NCBI GenBank assembly: GCA_016716525.1
Contig: JADJWE010000007.1
Coordinates: 124,001 to 188,000, forward strand
Reading direction: 5' to 3'
DNA from: Candidatus Flexicrinis affinis
Lineage (GTDB): Bacteria; Chloroflexota; Anaerolineae; Aggregatilineales; Phototrophicaceae
DNA length: 64,000 bases
The notes beneath the pieces are model-generated. The model had not been told where the DNA came from. It did no database searches and was given only the letters and a program-made list of their open reading frames with translations. The position numbers and the translations under genes were made by a program. Shown one piece after another: positions 16,962 through 25,290 of the stretch; position 1 is the first letter of the stretch; every line of letters starts with the position of its first letter.

Positions 16962-18764
16962 CTACAGTTCGAGTGCGTGGCTTTCGACGACCTTGGCAAT
17001 GTGCGCGATGGCGTCTTCGACCGGCATCTGACCACGGTCTTCGTCCGTGCGCAAGCGCATGCTGACGGCCTCTGCCGCTACGTCGCGGTCGCCGGCAATC
17101 AGCATGTAGGGAACCTGCTGCTCGCGCGCCATAGCGATCTTCGCGCCCATCCGGTTGTTGCTCGTGTCGACCTCGACGCGCAGGCCGCGCGCGCGCATCT
17201 TGGATGCAACGCCCTGCAAGTACTCGACGTGCCGGTCGGCAATCGGGATCAAGACGGCTTGCACTGGTGCGAGCCACGTCGGGAACGCGCCGCCGAAGTG
17301 CTCGATCATGATTCCGATGAAGCGTTCGACGCTGCCGAACAGAGCGCGGTGGATCATCACCGGGCGCTTACGCTGGCCGTCAGAGTCGACATATTCGAGT
17401 TCGAAGCGTTCCGGCAGGTTCGGGTCAACCTGCACCGTGCCGAGCTGCCACTCGCGCTTGAGCACGTCGTGGAACACCAGATCGAGCTTCGGCCCGTAGA
17501 ACGCGGCCTCGCCCTCTTCGATCGTGTATTCCAGCCCAAGCACCTCGCACGCGTTGATGATCGCGTTCGTCGACGTCTCCCACAGGGCATCGTCGCCGAT
17601 GAACTTGTCGCTCTTCGGGTCACGGATGCCCACCCGTGCACGGAAGTCCGTCATGCCCAGCGTGCCCATCACGTACTGCGCCAGCTTGACCGTCGAGATG
17701 TACTCGGCCTCGAGCTGTTCCGGCGTCACGAACAGATGCGCGTCGTCCTGCGTGAAGCCGCGGACACGCGTCAGGCCGTGAAGCTGGCCGGACTTCTCGT
17801 AGCGGTAGACCGTGCCGTACTCGGCATAGCGCACCGGCAGGTCGCGGAAGGAACGCAGTTCGGACTTGTAGATCATGATGTGATGCGGGCAGTTCATCGG
17901 CTTGAGCAGGAACAGCTCGCCGTCCACGTCGATCGGTGCGTACTGCGTGTCCTTGTAGTACGGGTAGTGGCCGGACGTCTTGTACAGCTCGATGCTGCCG
18001 ATGTGCGGCGTGACGACCGGTTCGTACCCGCTGTCGAGCAGCAGTTGGCGCAGCCAGCGCTCGAGCGTGTCACGCAGGATGGCGCCCTTCGGCAGCCACA
18101 GCGGCAGCCCCTTACCGACCAGCGGATCGAGGATGAACAGGTCGAGCTTCTCGCCCAGATAGCGATGGTCGCGGCGCTTGGCTTCTTCGAGGCGGTGCAG
18201 GTACTCGGCCAACTGTTCGGGGGACTCCCACGCCGTACCATAGATACGCGTCAGCATCGGGCGTTTCTCGTCGCCGCGCCAGTACGCACCGGCGGGCGGC
18301 TTGAACGTGATGCTGATGGCGCCCGGGTTGATGTCCTTCGTCGAGGCGACGTGCGGCCCGCGGCACAGGTCCGTGAACGAATCTTGCGTGTACACCGTGA
18401 GCTTACTGGCTGGCGCGGCGATCTCCTCGCCGTTCTCGTCCGTGCGGCCGTGGACGAGGTCGTTGATCAATTCGACCTTGTACGGCTGATCGCGGAACAG
18501 GTCGAGGGCCTCGCTGACTTCGACCTCGCGCACCGAGAAAGGATGGTCGCCTTTGACGATCTCCTTCATGCGCGCCTCGACCCACGCAAGGTCTTCCTCC
18601 TGCACGGGGCGCGGCAGGCCGAAATCGTAGTAAAACCCGTCTTCGATCGGCGGGCCGATGGCGATGTGCGCTTCGGGGAAGCGCTCCAACATCGCCTGCG
18701 CCATGACATGCGCCGCCGAATGTCGGATCCGGTACAACTGGCTTTCTTCGTATGGCTGAGACAT
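16962..18764 (-). CDS. thrS: Threonyl-tRNA synthetase lacking the TGS domain
   Basis: Charges tRNA-Thr. The 600 residues begin directly at the editing domain (YRIRHSAAHVMAQA, HxxxH at 15-19), so the roughly 60-residue N-terminal TGS domain of the E. coli enzyme is absent. Editing-site LCRGPHVAS is intact. The catalytic domain shows MNCPHH (zinc Cys), motif 2 around YRYEKSGQLHGLTRVRGF, DDAHLF, and motif 3 IHRALFGSVERFIGI. The C-terminal anticodon domain starts near LAPVQAVLIPIAD. AGGAG six bases before the ATG supports the start; no upstream in-frame start restores a TGS domain, and the short leader has no T-box. Confidence 0.96.
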   Translation of the reverse strand: MSQPYEESQLYRIRHSAAHVMAQAMLERFPEAHIAIGPPIEDGFYYDFGLPRPVQEEDLAWVEARMKEIVKGDHPFSVREVEVSEALDLFRDQPYKVELINDLVHGRTDENGEEIAAPASKLTVYTQDSFTDLCRGPHVASTKDINPGAISITFKPPAGAYWRGDEKRPMLTRIYGTAWESPEQLAEYLHRLEEAKRRDHRYLGEKLDLFILDPLVGKGLPLWLPKGAILRDTLERWLRQLLLDSGYEPVVTPHIGSIELYKTSGHYPYYKDTQYAPIDVDGELFLLKPMNCPHHIMIYKSELRSFRDLPVRYAEYGTVYRYEKSGQLHGLTRVRGFTQDDAHLFVTPEQLEAEYISTVKLAQYVMGTLGMTDFRARVGIRDPKSDKFIGDDALWETSTNAIINACEVLGLEYTIEEGEAAFYGPKLDLVFHDVLKREWQLGTVQVDPNLPERFELEYVDSDGQRKRPVMIHRALFGSVERFIGIMIEHFGGAFPTWLAPVQAVLIPIADRHVEYLQGVASKMRARGLRVEVDTSNNRMGAKIAMAREQQVPYMLIAGDRDVAAEAVSMRLRTDEDRGQMPVEDAIAHIAKVVESHALEL

Positions 18765-18807
18765 GACAGCTCCTGAATTGCAGCACGGAGGCTATGATAC
18801 AAAAGCG

Positions 18808-18865
18808 ACAAGCGCGAGTCCACGACAGGCACGCCAAAACAGCGGCCTACGGTCCTCGCGCTTGT
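18808..18865 (-). terminator. 11-bp inverted repeat between the 18904 gene and thrS
   Basis: ACAAGCGCGAG (18808-18818) and CTCGCGCTTGT (18855-18865) are perfect complements with a 36-base loop. On the minus strand the stem lies 38 bases past the stop of the 143-aa gene and is followed by CGCTTTTG. It probably ends that transcript before thrS; the large loop is unusual. Confidence 0.5.
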
Positions 18866-18903
18866 ATGCGGGTTCGGCTATGGAGTTGTGCAGATGACCG
18901 GTG

Positions 18904-19335
18904 TTAGCCTGATACGACGAGGACCTCGGAGATCACCACGGCGGCCACCTCCTGCGTAGTTCGTCCGGAATCCACCGCGGGCGCCTCGGCTGTGGGGTGC
19001 TCCCCCTCGACCTGCGTGACACGCGTAAACAGCGTCTCGAAGACATCGAGCGCAAGGAGATTGTCGATCGTGTCCTCGATCGTGTCACGATCGAGCTTTT
19101 CAACCAATAAATGGGGGGTGTCGAGTGCAGCGAAGCGCACAGGCACCGAATCTTCGACTTGGCGACAGAACAGGTAGTTGATCTCCATCTGCCGGCGAAG
19201 GTACTGCAGAGTCACGAACAGGCACGTGTAGATTGTGCCGTCAGACATTTTCACAATGACATCGCACGCGTGGTTGTTGTCCGCGTGGCGCTCGATGTAT
19301 ACGCGGTCGATGTCAGGAAGATTGAGCGAGTTCAC
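18904..19335 (-). CDS. Hypothetical protein, 143 aa
   Basis: Not recognised. Starts at GTG 19335 behind a strong AAGGAG. The N-terminal two thirds look like an alpha/beta fold (VYIERHADNNHACDVIVKM, then DGTIYTCLFVTLQYLRRQ). An acidic helical stretch follows (EKLDRDTIEDTIDNLLALD). The last 35 residues are low-complexity and then hydrophobic (EVAAVVISEVLVVSG). No signal peptide. A well-formed -35/-10 promoter lies upstream and a hairpin lies downstream, so it forms a single-gene transcription unit. Function unknown. Confidence 0.65.
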   Translation of the reverse strand: MNSLNLPDIDRVYIERHADNNHACDVIVKMSDGTIYTCLFVTLQYLRRQMEINYLFCRQVEDSVPVRFAALDTPHLLVEKLDRDTIEDTIDNLLALDVFETLFTRVTQVEGEHPTAEAPAVDSGRTTQEVAAVVISEVLVVSG

Positions 19336-19652
19336 AGGTTGGCTCCTTATAGGTAACGCTCGTTATCGAACGCGCTACCCACGGTCGGACTGAATATAAA
19401 ATCACGATAGGCAGTTTGTGAAAAGTTGTCAAGCAAACCAAGACAATCCTCTCAAACTGCCAGACTCTGGCGGACGATTCAGGCGATCCACCCCCGGGTC
19501 GCACGCGACGATCGCGAGTTCGCTATGGCTGTGATTGCGTTAGAACTACATTAGAGACCGCACCACGTGTCATCGGCGTCGTGGCGCTGCTCCAAGTCCC
19601 GGCTGAACGCTTTTGCCCCTCGTCACGGCATGGAGGCAAAGCCTCTCCGCGC
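19336..19652. other. Gene-free stretch between two minus-strand genes
   Basis: It holds the promoter of the 143-aa gene (19404-19432) and an imperfect leader hairpin (GGTAaCGC/GCGcTACC, 19351-19378) just before that gene's SD. The rest (about 19440-19652) shows only a small CGCGA/TCGCG hairpin at 19504-19516 and no convincing gene. Confidence 0.5.
19404..19432 (-). promoter_or_regulatory. Sigma-70 promoter TTGACA-17-TATCGT
   Basis: On the minus strand TTGACA (19432-19427) is followed after exactly 17 bases by TATCGT (19409-19404). The start site would lie about 60 bases before GTG 19335. Confidence 0.65.
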
Positions 19653-20693
19653 CTAGAAGAACAGTTTGGCGATGCGCAGCGCGCCCTGCTTCCACGGCAC
19701 GCGGTGGCTGATGCCGGACTTGTTCTCGAACTGCGCCAGATTCGCCACGTACCAGTCGTAGTTGCGGATCAGCGCGTCCTTGTTGCTGAACTTCGGTTTC
19801 CAGCCCAGCTTCTGCTCCGCCTTCTCGATCGACACAAACGAGTCTTTGACGGCAGTCTCGTACACCCACGGGTACAGCGGCGACAGGTTCAGGCGGTCGA
19901 GAATGCGCAGCGCCCACAAGGCCGGCGCGACCGGGATCGATACGACCTTGCGCCCCTTGCCGACGTGATCGAGCACGGCTTGAAAGTCGCCCTTGAACGT
20001 GCCGAACTCCTTGGCGCCGACGTTGAACGTGTCGTTGACGGTGTCTTCCGGCAGCGTGGCGCACAGGTAGATAGCGTCGCACAGGTCTTCGACGTCGAGG
20101 TACTGGTAGCGGTTGTCGCCCTTGCCGGGGATGGGGAAGTTCTTGCCGTCTTTGGCCCAGTCGAACAACAGCGCGAACACGCCGAGGCGCTCCTGCCCGA
20201 TGAACGACTTGGGCCGGATGATTGGGACGCACATGCCCTTGGCACGGTATTCGAGGCAGACCTCCTCGGCCTTGATCTTGGCGATGCCGTACGGACCGAC
20301 GCCGATGAGCGTGTCATCCTCATACAACGGATGATGGTCTGGCACGCCGTATACGGCCGTCGAGGAGATGTGGATGAAGCGCTTGACGCCATGTGCCTGC
20401 GCGCTTTCGCAGACCGTGCGCGTGCCGTCGATGTCGGTGCTGAAGATGTCTTCCTTCTTGTAGAGCGGCAGCGCGGCAGCGGTATGGATCACGATGTCGA
20501 CGCCCTGCATGGCGCGGTCGACATCGGCGCGGTTGCGGATGTCCCCGCGCACGTCGGTGATCTGTGGAAGCTCGGGATAGTCGAACGGTGCGATGTCGAG
20601 CGACACCACCTTGTGCCCACGCGCCAGCAGGTAGCGCGTCATGTTGATTCCGAGAAAACCGGCCCCGCCGGTAATCAGGTACGTCTGGCTCAT
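19653..20693 (-). CDS. NAD-dependent epimerase/dehydratase (extended SDR)
   Basis: A 346-residue sugar-nucleotide epimerase/dehydratase-type enzyme. LITGGAGFLGINM (6-18) carries the GxxGxxG dinucleotide motif. DVRGDIRN supplies the acidic residue. SSTAVYG and YGIAK provide the catalytic Ser and YxxxK pair. The sequence RPKSFIGQERLGVF resembles the substrate-binding loop of UDP-hexose 4-epimerase relatives. A ribosome-binding AAGGGG lies 8 bases before the ATG, and TAAAAT lies about 30 bases upstream. It is not linked to other glycan genes; substrate unknown. Confidence 0.88.
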   Translation of the reverse strand: MSQTYLITGGAGFLGINMTRYLLARGHKVVSLDIAPFDYPELPQITDVRGDIRNRADVDRAMQGVDIVIHTAAALPLYKKEDIFSTDIDGTRTVCESAQAHGVKRFIHISSTAVYGVPDHHPLYEDDTLIGVGPYGIAKIKAEEVCLEYRAKGMCVPIIRPKSFIGQERLGVFALLFDWAKDGKNFPIPGKGDNRYQYLDVEDLCDAIYLCATLPEDTVNDTFNVGAKEFGTFKGDFQAVLDHVGKGRKVVSIPVAPALWALRILDRLNLSPLYPWVYETAVKDSFVSIEKAEQKLGWKPKFSNKDALIRNYDWYVANLAQFENKSGISHRVPWKQGALRIAKLFF

Positions 20694-20853
20694 GGGTCAA
20701 GCCCCTTTGCTTGTGCGAAGTTTCACTATTTTAGGGGCGGGGCGGCCATTCGGCTATAGGCGTTCTGGTGGCGCTATTCGGGCGCCGGTGCGCCGTGTAG
20801 AATTGCCTGTGTTGCCGCACTTGTCCTCTCCTGCTGCACACGAACAGGCCCAT

Positions 20854-22152
20854 ATGAGCGAGCCCATATCTTCCGCCGTCGACCACGAGCGTGTCTATCG
20901 CCGCAACTTTCTCTTCTTCCTGTCCGACGGCATCCTGTTTACGGTCGCGATGGGCATCATGGGGACGACAACCGTCATCCCCGACTTCGTGCGACGCCTG
21001 ACCGACTCTGAAATACTGATTGGGCTATCGGCAAGCCTGTTCGAATTAGGCTGGACGCTGCCGCAGTTGTTCATCGCGCGCTATATCGTTCGCTCGACGT
21101 GGAAGAAGTGGTGGTTCATCGGGCCGAATATCCCGGTGCGCTTCGTGATGTTGGCCTTCGGTATCGCCACGCTGCTGCTCGGTCCGAGTCACAGCGGCAC
21201 GATCCTCGCCTTGTTCTTTATCTGCTACGGCATCACCGCGCTCGGCGACGGCATTGTCGGCGTGCCGTGGGCGGACCTGACCGGCACCAGCCTCGGCGAC
21301 AAGTGGCGGGCGCGCATGTTCGGCCTGCAGTCGGCGATCGCCGGGCTGATCATGCTGCTGGTCGCGCCGCTGATCGAGCGTATCCTGAGCAACAGCGGCC
21401 CCGCGTTCCCGGACAATTACGCGATGCTGTTCATCGTTGCCGGGCTGCTGTTCGTCATTTCGAACATCCCGACCTTCTTCATTCGCGAACTGCCGGGGGG
21501 CAAAGCGGTCGATACGCTGCCGTCGCTCCGCGAATTCCTGCCCGATCTGGGCCGCTTGCTGCGGACGGATTCGACCTTCCGCGCGATCATCGCCACGAGA
21601 ATGCTGACGACACTGTTCGCGATGGCCGGCCCGTTCTACATCGGCTATGCGACCACGACGCTCGGCCTGTCGAGCGAGACGGCCGTGCCGGGCTTGCTGG
21701 CAATGCAGACCATCGGCGGCTTGAGCGGAGCGATGCTGTATACGTGGCTCGGTGCGCGCAACAATCTGCTGTTCATCCGGCTGGCGCTGATCGGCGCGGC
21801 CGCCCTGCCGATCAGCGCCCTGGCCTCGACGCAGGGCGCGCCGTGGCCCCTGTATTTCGGGTTCCTGATGTCTGGCCTGACGCTGAGCAATCTATTCCTG
21901 AGCTACCTGCACTACGTGATCAGTCACGCGCCGATCGACCAGCGGCCAGTCTACGCCGGGCTGTTCAATACGTTCGCCGCCGTGATCGCGCTGATCGCGC
22001 CGTTCATCGCCGGGACGATCGCGCAAGGCCCGGGCTACGAGACCCTGTTCATTGTGGCGCTGGCCATGGCCGGAGTCGCGCTGTTCGTCTCGATCCGATA
22101 CCTCGGCCAACCGGGGATGAGGCCCGGGATAGCAGTCGCCAGCGCGGATTAA
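20854..22152 (+). CDS. Major facilitator superfamily transporter
   Basis: A 432-residue membrane protein with about 12 helices. The start at ATG 20854 is chosen because MSEPISSAVDHERVYRRNFL is a normal cytosolic lead into the first helix; the frame is open upstream without homology-like sequence. The loop between helices 2 and 3 carries a basic patch (ARYIVRSTWKKWW), and the central loop has RELPGGKAVDTLPSLREFLPDLGRLL. Substrate unknown; it resembles uncharacterised MFS permeases common in Chloroflexota. Its last four bases overlap the stop of the convergent nitroreductase gene. Confidence 0.85.
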   Translation: MSEPISSAVDHERVYRRNFLFFLSDGILFTVAMGIMGTTTVIPDFVRRLTDSEILIGLSASLFELGWTLPQLFIARYIVRSTWKKWWFIGPNIPVRFVMLAFGIATLLLGPSHSGTILALFFICYGITALGDGIVGVPWADLTGTSLGDKWRARMFGLQSAIAGLIMLLVAPLIERILSNSGPAFPDNYAMLFIVAGLLFVISNIPTFFIRELPGGKAVDTLPSLREFLPDLGRLLRTDSTFRAIIATRMLTTLFAMAGPFYIGYATTTLGLSSETAVPGLLAMQTIGGLSGAMLYTWLGARNNLLFIRLALIGAAALPISALASTQGAPWPLYFGFLMSGLTLSNLFLSYLHYVISHAPIDQRPVYAGLFNTFAAVIALIAPFIAGTIAQGPGYETLFIVALAMAGVALFVSIRYLGQPGMRPGIAVASAD

Positions 22153-22763
22153 GGCGTTTCGTCCCGCTCGTCCTCAAGCGGTGCGCCATACCGGCCGCCG
22201 AACACGATGTCGCTCAGCGCGCGCCGCGTGCGTGGCTGACGTTCGCGCTCCGGCAGCGGATCGACCAGCGTGTCCGGGTCGCCGGGATAACCGACCATGA
22301 CGCCGCACAAGATCGTAACGCCGTCCGGCACGGCGTATTCCTCGCGGATGCGCGCCACATCGATGCCTGCCGCCTGCCGCACGTTCAATCCATGGGCGCT
22401 GGCCTGCACGACCATGTTCTGCACAGCCTGACCGACGTCGTACTGCGCCATGCGATTCTTGCTGCCGTCGACGCCGTAGGTATCGACCGCCAGCGCGATC
22501 ATGACGACCCACGCGCGCGGCACCCAACGCTGGTTGGACGTCGAGAAGCACGCGACAAGCCGGGCATGCTCGTCGGGGTCGTCACGTGTGGCGACGATAA
22601 AGCGCCATGGCTGTTCATTAAAGCTCGACGCCGACCAACGGGCCGCCTCAAGCAAGCTGGTGACCAGCTCGGGCGCAACGGGGTCGTCGCTGAACGCGCG
22701 GCTGCTCCAGCGTTTGGCCAACAGCGGGTGAATCGGGACTGCGGTTTGGGCCGTCTTCTGCAC
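22149..22763 (-). CDS. Nitroreductase family protein
   Basis: A 204-residue FMN enzyme of the NAD(P)H-nitroreductase fold. The FMN-binding N-terminus is visible as AKRWSSRAFSDDPV (16-29), then LLEAARWSASSFNEQPWRF, the canonical ArgSer-Arg and N-Q-P-W-R signature. The later QAVQNMVVQASAHGLNVRQ helix is also typical. GGAGG precedes the ATG. It probably reduces quinones or nitro compounds, but the physiological substrate is not inferable. It converges with the MFS gene, overlapping by four bases. Confidence 0.9.
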   Translation of the reverse strand: MQKTAQTAVPIHPLLAKRWSSRAFSDDPVAPELVTSLLEAARWSASSFNEQPWRFIVATRDDPDEHARLVACFSTSNQRWVPRAWVVMIALAVDTYGVDGSKNRMAQYDVGQAVQNMVVQASAHGLNVRQAAGIDVARIREEYAVPDGVTILCGVMVGYPGDPDTLVDPLPERERQPRTRRALSDIVFGGRYGAPLEDERDETP

Positions 22764-22860
22764 GGCATGGCCTCCGTCAAATCATCGGGTGTAGGCAGAA
22801 GTGTACATCAGCCGCGTGCCTAACCCGCACCGAAACGGCCAGCCATCATGGACTTCTCAG

Positions 22861-23325
22861 CTACGGCGTGGTGCCGCCCTGCTGGGCGATGCGAGCGGCG
22901 GTCGCCAGCTTGTCGACGCGTTCGTTGTGCGCATTGCCGGCATGACCCTTGACCCAGCGCCACGTGATCTTGTGTTTGCGGGCGAGTTCATCGAGGCGCT
23001 GCCACAGCTCGCGATTCTTGACCGGCTTCTTGTCGGACGTCTTCCAGCCGTTGCTCTTCCACGCCTTGATCCACGTCGTGATGCCGTTCTTGACGTACAC
23101 GCTGTCGGTATGCAGCGTGACGCTGCACGGCTTGGTCAGGGCCGCGAGGGCCTCAATTGCGGCGCTCAGCTCCATCTGGTTATTGGTGGTGTCGGGCGCG
23201 CCGCCGGAAAGTTCGCGCTCGGCGTCGCCAAAGAGCAGCAGCGCCGCCCATCCGCCGGGGCCGGGATTGGGCTGGCATCCGCCATCCGTGTAGATCGTGA
23301 CGTGAGGGCGCTTCGACTCGGTCAT
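22861..23325 (-). CDS. rnhA: Ribonuclease HI
   Basis: Degrades RNA in RNA-DNA hybrids. The 154 residues carry all four catalytic acids: D14 (IYTDGGCQPNPGPGGW), E52 (NNQMELSAAIEAL), D74 (HTDSVYVKNGI) and D138 (HNERVDKLA), plus catalytic-loop H128. Length is normal, and there is no N-terminal hybrid-binding domain. The start overlaps the stop of the upstream methyltransferase gene by four bases, so it is cotranscribed with a GT4 and a methyltransferase gene, an unusual neighbourhood for rnhA. Confidence 0.96.
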   Translation of the reverse strand: MTESKRPHVTIYTDGGCQPNPGPGGWAALLLFGDAERELSGGAPDTTNNQMELSAAIEALAALTKPCSVTLHTDSVYVKNGITTWIKAWKSNGWKTSDKKPVKNRELWQRLDELARKHKITWRWVKGHAGNAHNERVDKLATAARIAQQGGTTP

Positions 23326-24080
23326 TCATCCACCTTTTCAATCACGCCGATCCCATAGTGACCGCGATAGGGTTCCTTGACGTACTCGACGGCAGTCGGA
23401 TTAGACGCCTTCAGTTCGTCCCACAGCTTGTACACCCCGACGTCCGGGTGATCGGGATCGGGCCGAATGTCGTGAAACGCAATTAGCCCGCCGCGCCGGA
23501 CAAGTGGCGCATACAGCGCATAGTCGCGCCGTACGCCGGCCTCGCGGTGGTCGGCGTCGATAAAGAGAAAGTCGACCGGCTGATCGGCGAATGCCCGCGC
23601 GACCGCGTCGCGGGTCGCCTCGGTCTGGCTGTCCTGCCGCAGCAGCGTTACGGTCGTATGTGGCCGGCCGACCGCGAACGCCCGATACAGCGGAACGCGC
23701 ACTGTGGGGTAGCCTCCACCGAAAATGCCGCCCGGCAGATCTACACTGACGACGTGTTCGACCGACGGCGCGCAGCGTGTCCAGAGCGCAAGCGTCCCGC
23801 CGTTACGCGTGCCGAGCTCGATGATCCGTTTCGGCTGCAAGTCGGCGACGCGCTGCAGAAGCTGGCGCAGTTCAGACTTGGCTTGCAGCGGTCGAATCCG
23901 GCTGTACGGCCCGCGGCCTTTGTAGTTCCACACCGCGTCGATCAGCCCGTCCAGCGTCGACGCGGCGTTCAGCCGCTGTTCGAGTTCGGCAGCCGATTCG
24001 CGCCAGTAGCGGCGGCGGTTGACCCATGCCTTGAGTCCGCGTGCGATCAGCCGCAGCGGATTCGATGAATCGTTGGTCAT
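23322..24080 (-). CDS. Class I SAM-dependent methyltransferase (methyltransferase-24/CmcI-like)
   Basis: From ATG 24080 the product has 252 residues; the open frame further upstream is a shadow of the GT4 gene. The SAM site is IIELGTRNGGTLALW, with VVSVDLPGG as the acidic second strand. VDFLFIDADHREAGVRRDY has the metal-linked D-A-D-H seen in O-methyltransferases and cephalosporin-hydroxylase-like proteins. The N-terminal 60 residues are basic (LKAWVNRRRYW). It overlaps the genes on both sides by four bases. A role in glycan or secondary-metabolite methylation is possible. Confidence 0.82.
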   Translation of the reverse strand: MTNDSSNPLRLIARGLKAWVNRRRYWRESAAELEQRLNAASTLDGLIDAVWNYKGRGPYSRIRPLQAKSELRQLLQRVADLQPKRIIELGTRNGGTLALWTRCAPSVEHVVSVDLPGGIFGGGYPTVRVPLYRAFAVGRPHTTVTLLRQDSQTEATRDAVARAFADQPVDFLFIDADHREAGVRRDYALYAPLVRRGGLIAFHDIRPDPDHPDVGVYKLWDELKASNPTAVEYVKEPYRGHYGIGVIEKVDE

Positions 24081-25174
24081 GACATCCTCCCGGAGGCCAT
24101 CTGCTGAAGTTGGTTCAGGACCCGCTGCGCGATGGTCTTGGCGTCTCGCTCGGCGGCGACCCACTTCCGCCCCGCGTCTACTAGTGCGCGGCTGCGCGCC
24201 GGCTCCGCCAGCAGAGCGGAGACGGCCTCCGCCAGCGCGCGAGGATCGCCGGGCGGAATAGTCACGAGATGTTCGCCCGGCGTGAGCACCGCTTCTACGG
24301 CGGCAGACGCCGCGGTGATAACCGGCCTGCCGAGCAGAATGGCATCGAGGATCTTGTTCGGTACGACCACATTCCGTTTTTCGCCCGTGCCGAACACGCC
24401 GAGGCATACTGAGGCGCGTTCAAAGTCGCCCCGCAGCGTGTCCAAGGGGAAGAAACCCTTGCGGAGTTCAACGTTTGAAAGGTCAAGCTCGCGGATCAAC
24501 TGTTCGATCTGAGGAAGCGTCTGCCCGCTGCCGATCAGCACGAACCGGATATCGGGCCGGTCGCGCAGCAGGTGGGCGGCGCGCACGATAACTTCGATGC
24601 CGTGGAACGGGATGAACGATCCGACAAACAGGACATGCTTAAGCGCATCGGTCGGTGGCGGCGGCAGCGGAACGATGCCTGATCGCGCAGAGATCGGTAT
24701 TACGGTCAAGCGCGGGAACGGCCGGCCGAGCAGGGTTTCGAGTTGGGCGCGATGCTGCTCCGTATCGGAGATCGCGTCACAGCGAGTCAAATTGAAGATG
24801 TCGATCCAACGCGCAATCTGCTTGTGCCGGGCCGAACGCGCACTGCGATCTTCGATCCAGTCCGAAAGCCCGACGATGTAGTCCAGCAGCAGGGGACGGC
24901 GAACCAGCTTCGCCAACAGCCAGTAGGCGGGGCCTAAGCGCATGTGCAGCGGTGCCGCATAGATTGCCTGCGCCCAACGCAGCCGTCGAATTCCGCGGAC
25001 GGCTGCCGAAAGCTGGACGATCGCATGCCGCTTGGCGGGGATACGCACGAACTTGACGTCCGCGCCCAAATCCCTCCACCCCTTCACAAACTCGTCGAGC
25101 CGAGGATTTCGTCGATCGATGACGCCGATTACTGCGATTCGGAGCCCCTTCGAGCCGTCGATCGATGGTGTCAT
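24077..25174 (-). CDS. GT4-type glycosyltransferase
   Basis: A 365-residue GT-B enzyme. The N-terminal domain begins LRIAVIGVIDRRNPRLDEFV. The donor-binding C-terminal half shows HVLFVGSFIPFHGIEVIVRAA, RFVLIGSGQTLPQIEQL and VPNKILDAILLGRPVITA, the last replacing the usual EPFGLxxxEAMA segment (GEKRNVVVPNKILD). It leads the GT4-methyltransferase-rnhA unit and is divergent from an MFS gene. A short C-terminal amphipathic stretch may reach the membrane. Acceptor unknown. Confidence 0.87.
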   Translation of the reverse strand: MTPSIDGSKGLRIAVIGVIDRRNPRLDEFVKGWRDLGADVKFVRIPAKRHAIVQLSAAVRGIRRLRWAQAIYAAPLHMRLGPAYWLLAKLVRRPLLLDYIVGLSDWIEDRSARSARHKQIARWIDIFNLTRCDAISDTEQHRAQLETLLGRPFPRLTVIPISARSGIVPLPPPPTDALKHVLFVGSFIPFHGIEVIVRAAHLLRDRPDIRFVLIGSGQTLPQIEQLIRELDLSNVELRKGFFPLDTLRGDFERASVCLGVFGTGEKRNVVVPNKILDAILLGRPVITAASAAVEAVLTPGEHLVTIPPGDPRALAEAVSALLAEPARSRALVDAGRKWVAAERDAKTIAQRVLNQLQQMASGRMS

Positions 25175-25188
25175 GCGAAATCAACCAT

Positions 25189-25217
25189 TTGACAAATTTT
25201 CAATGATCCGATAGATT
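25189..25217 (+). promoter_or_regulatory. Sigma-70 promoter TTGACA-17-TAGATT
   Basis: Perfect -35 TTGACA at 25189-25194, a 17-base spacer, and TAGATT at 25212-25217. It drives the MFS gene at 25291, leaving a leader of about 65 bases. Confidence 0.65.
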
Positions 25218-25290
25218 TTGATGGAACCGTAGGTCCACGCCGTACGTACTACGTGTCATACACACGGCTCCATACCGCCGAGGGATCATT

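Noticed and set aside
16977..18776. 599-codon open frame opposite thrS
   Set aside because: thrS on the minus strand has all class II motifs; the plus frame has none.
16441..18903. T-box riboswitch or long attenuator before thrS
   Set aside because: The region between the thrS start and the nearest -10-like TATCAT is only about 30 bases and contains no T-box core sequence.
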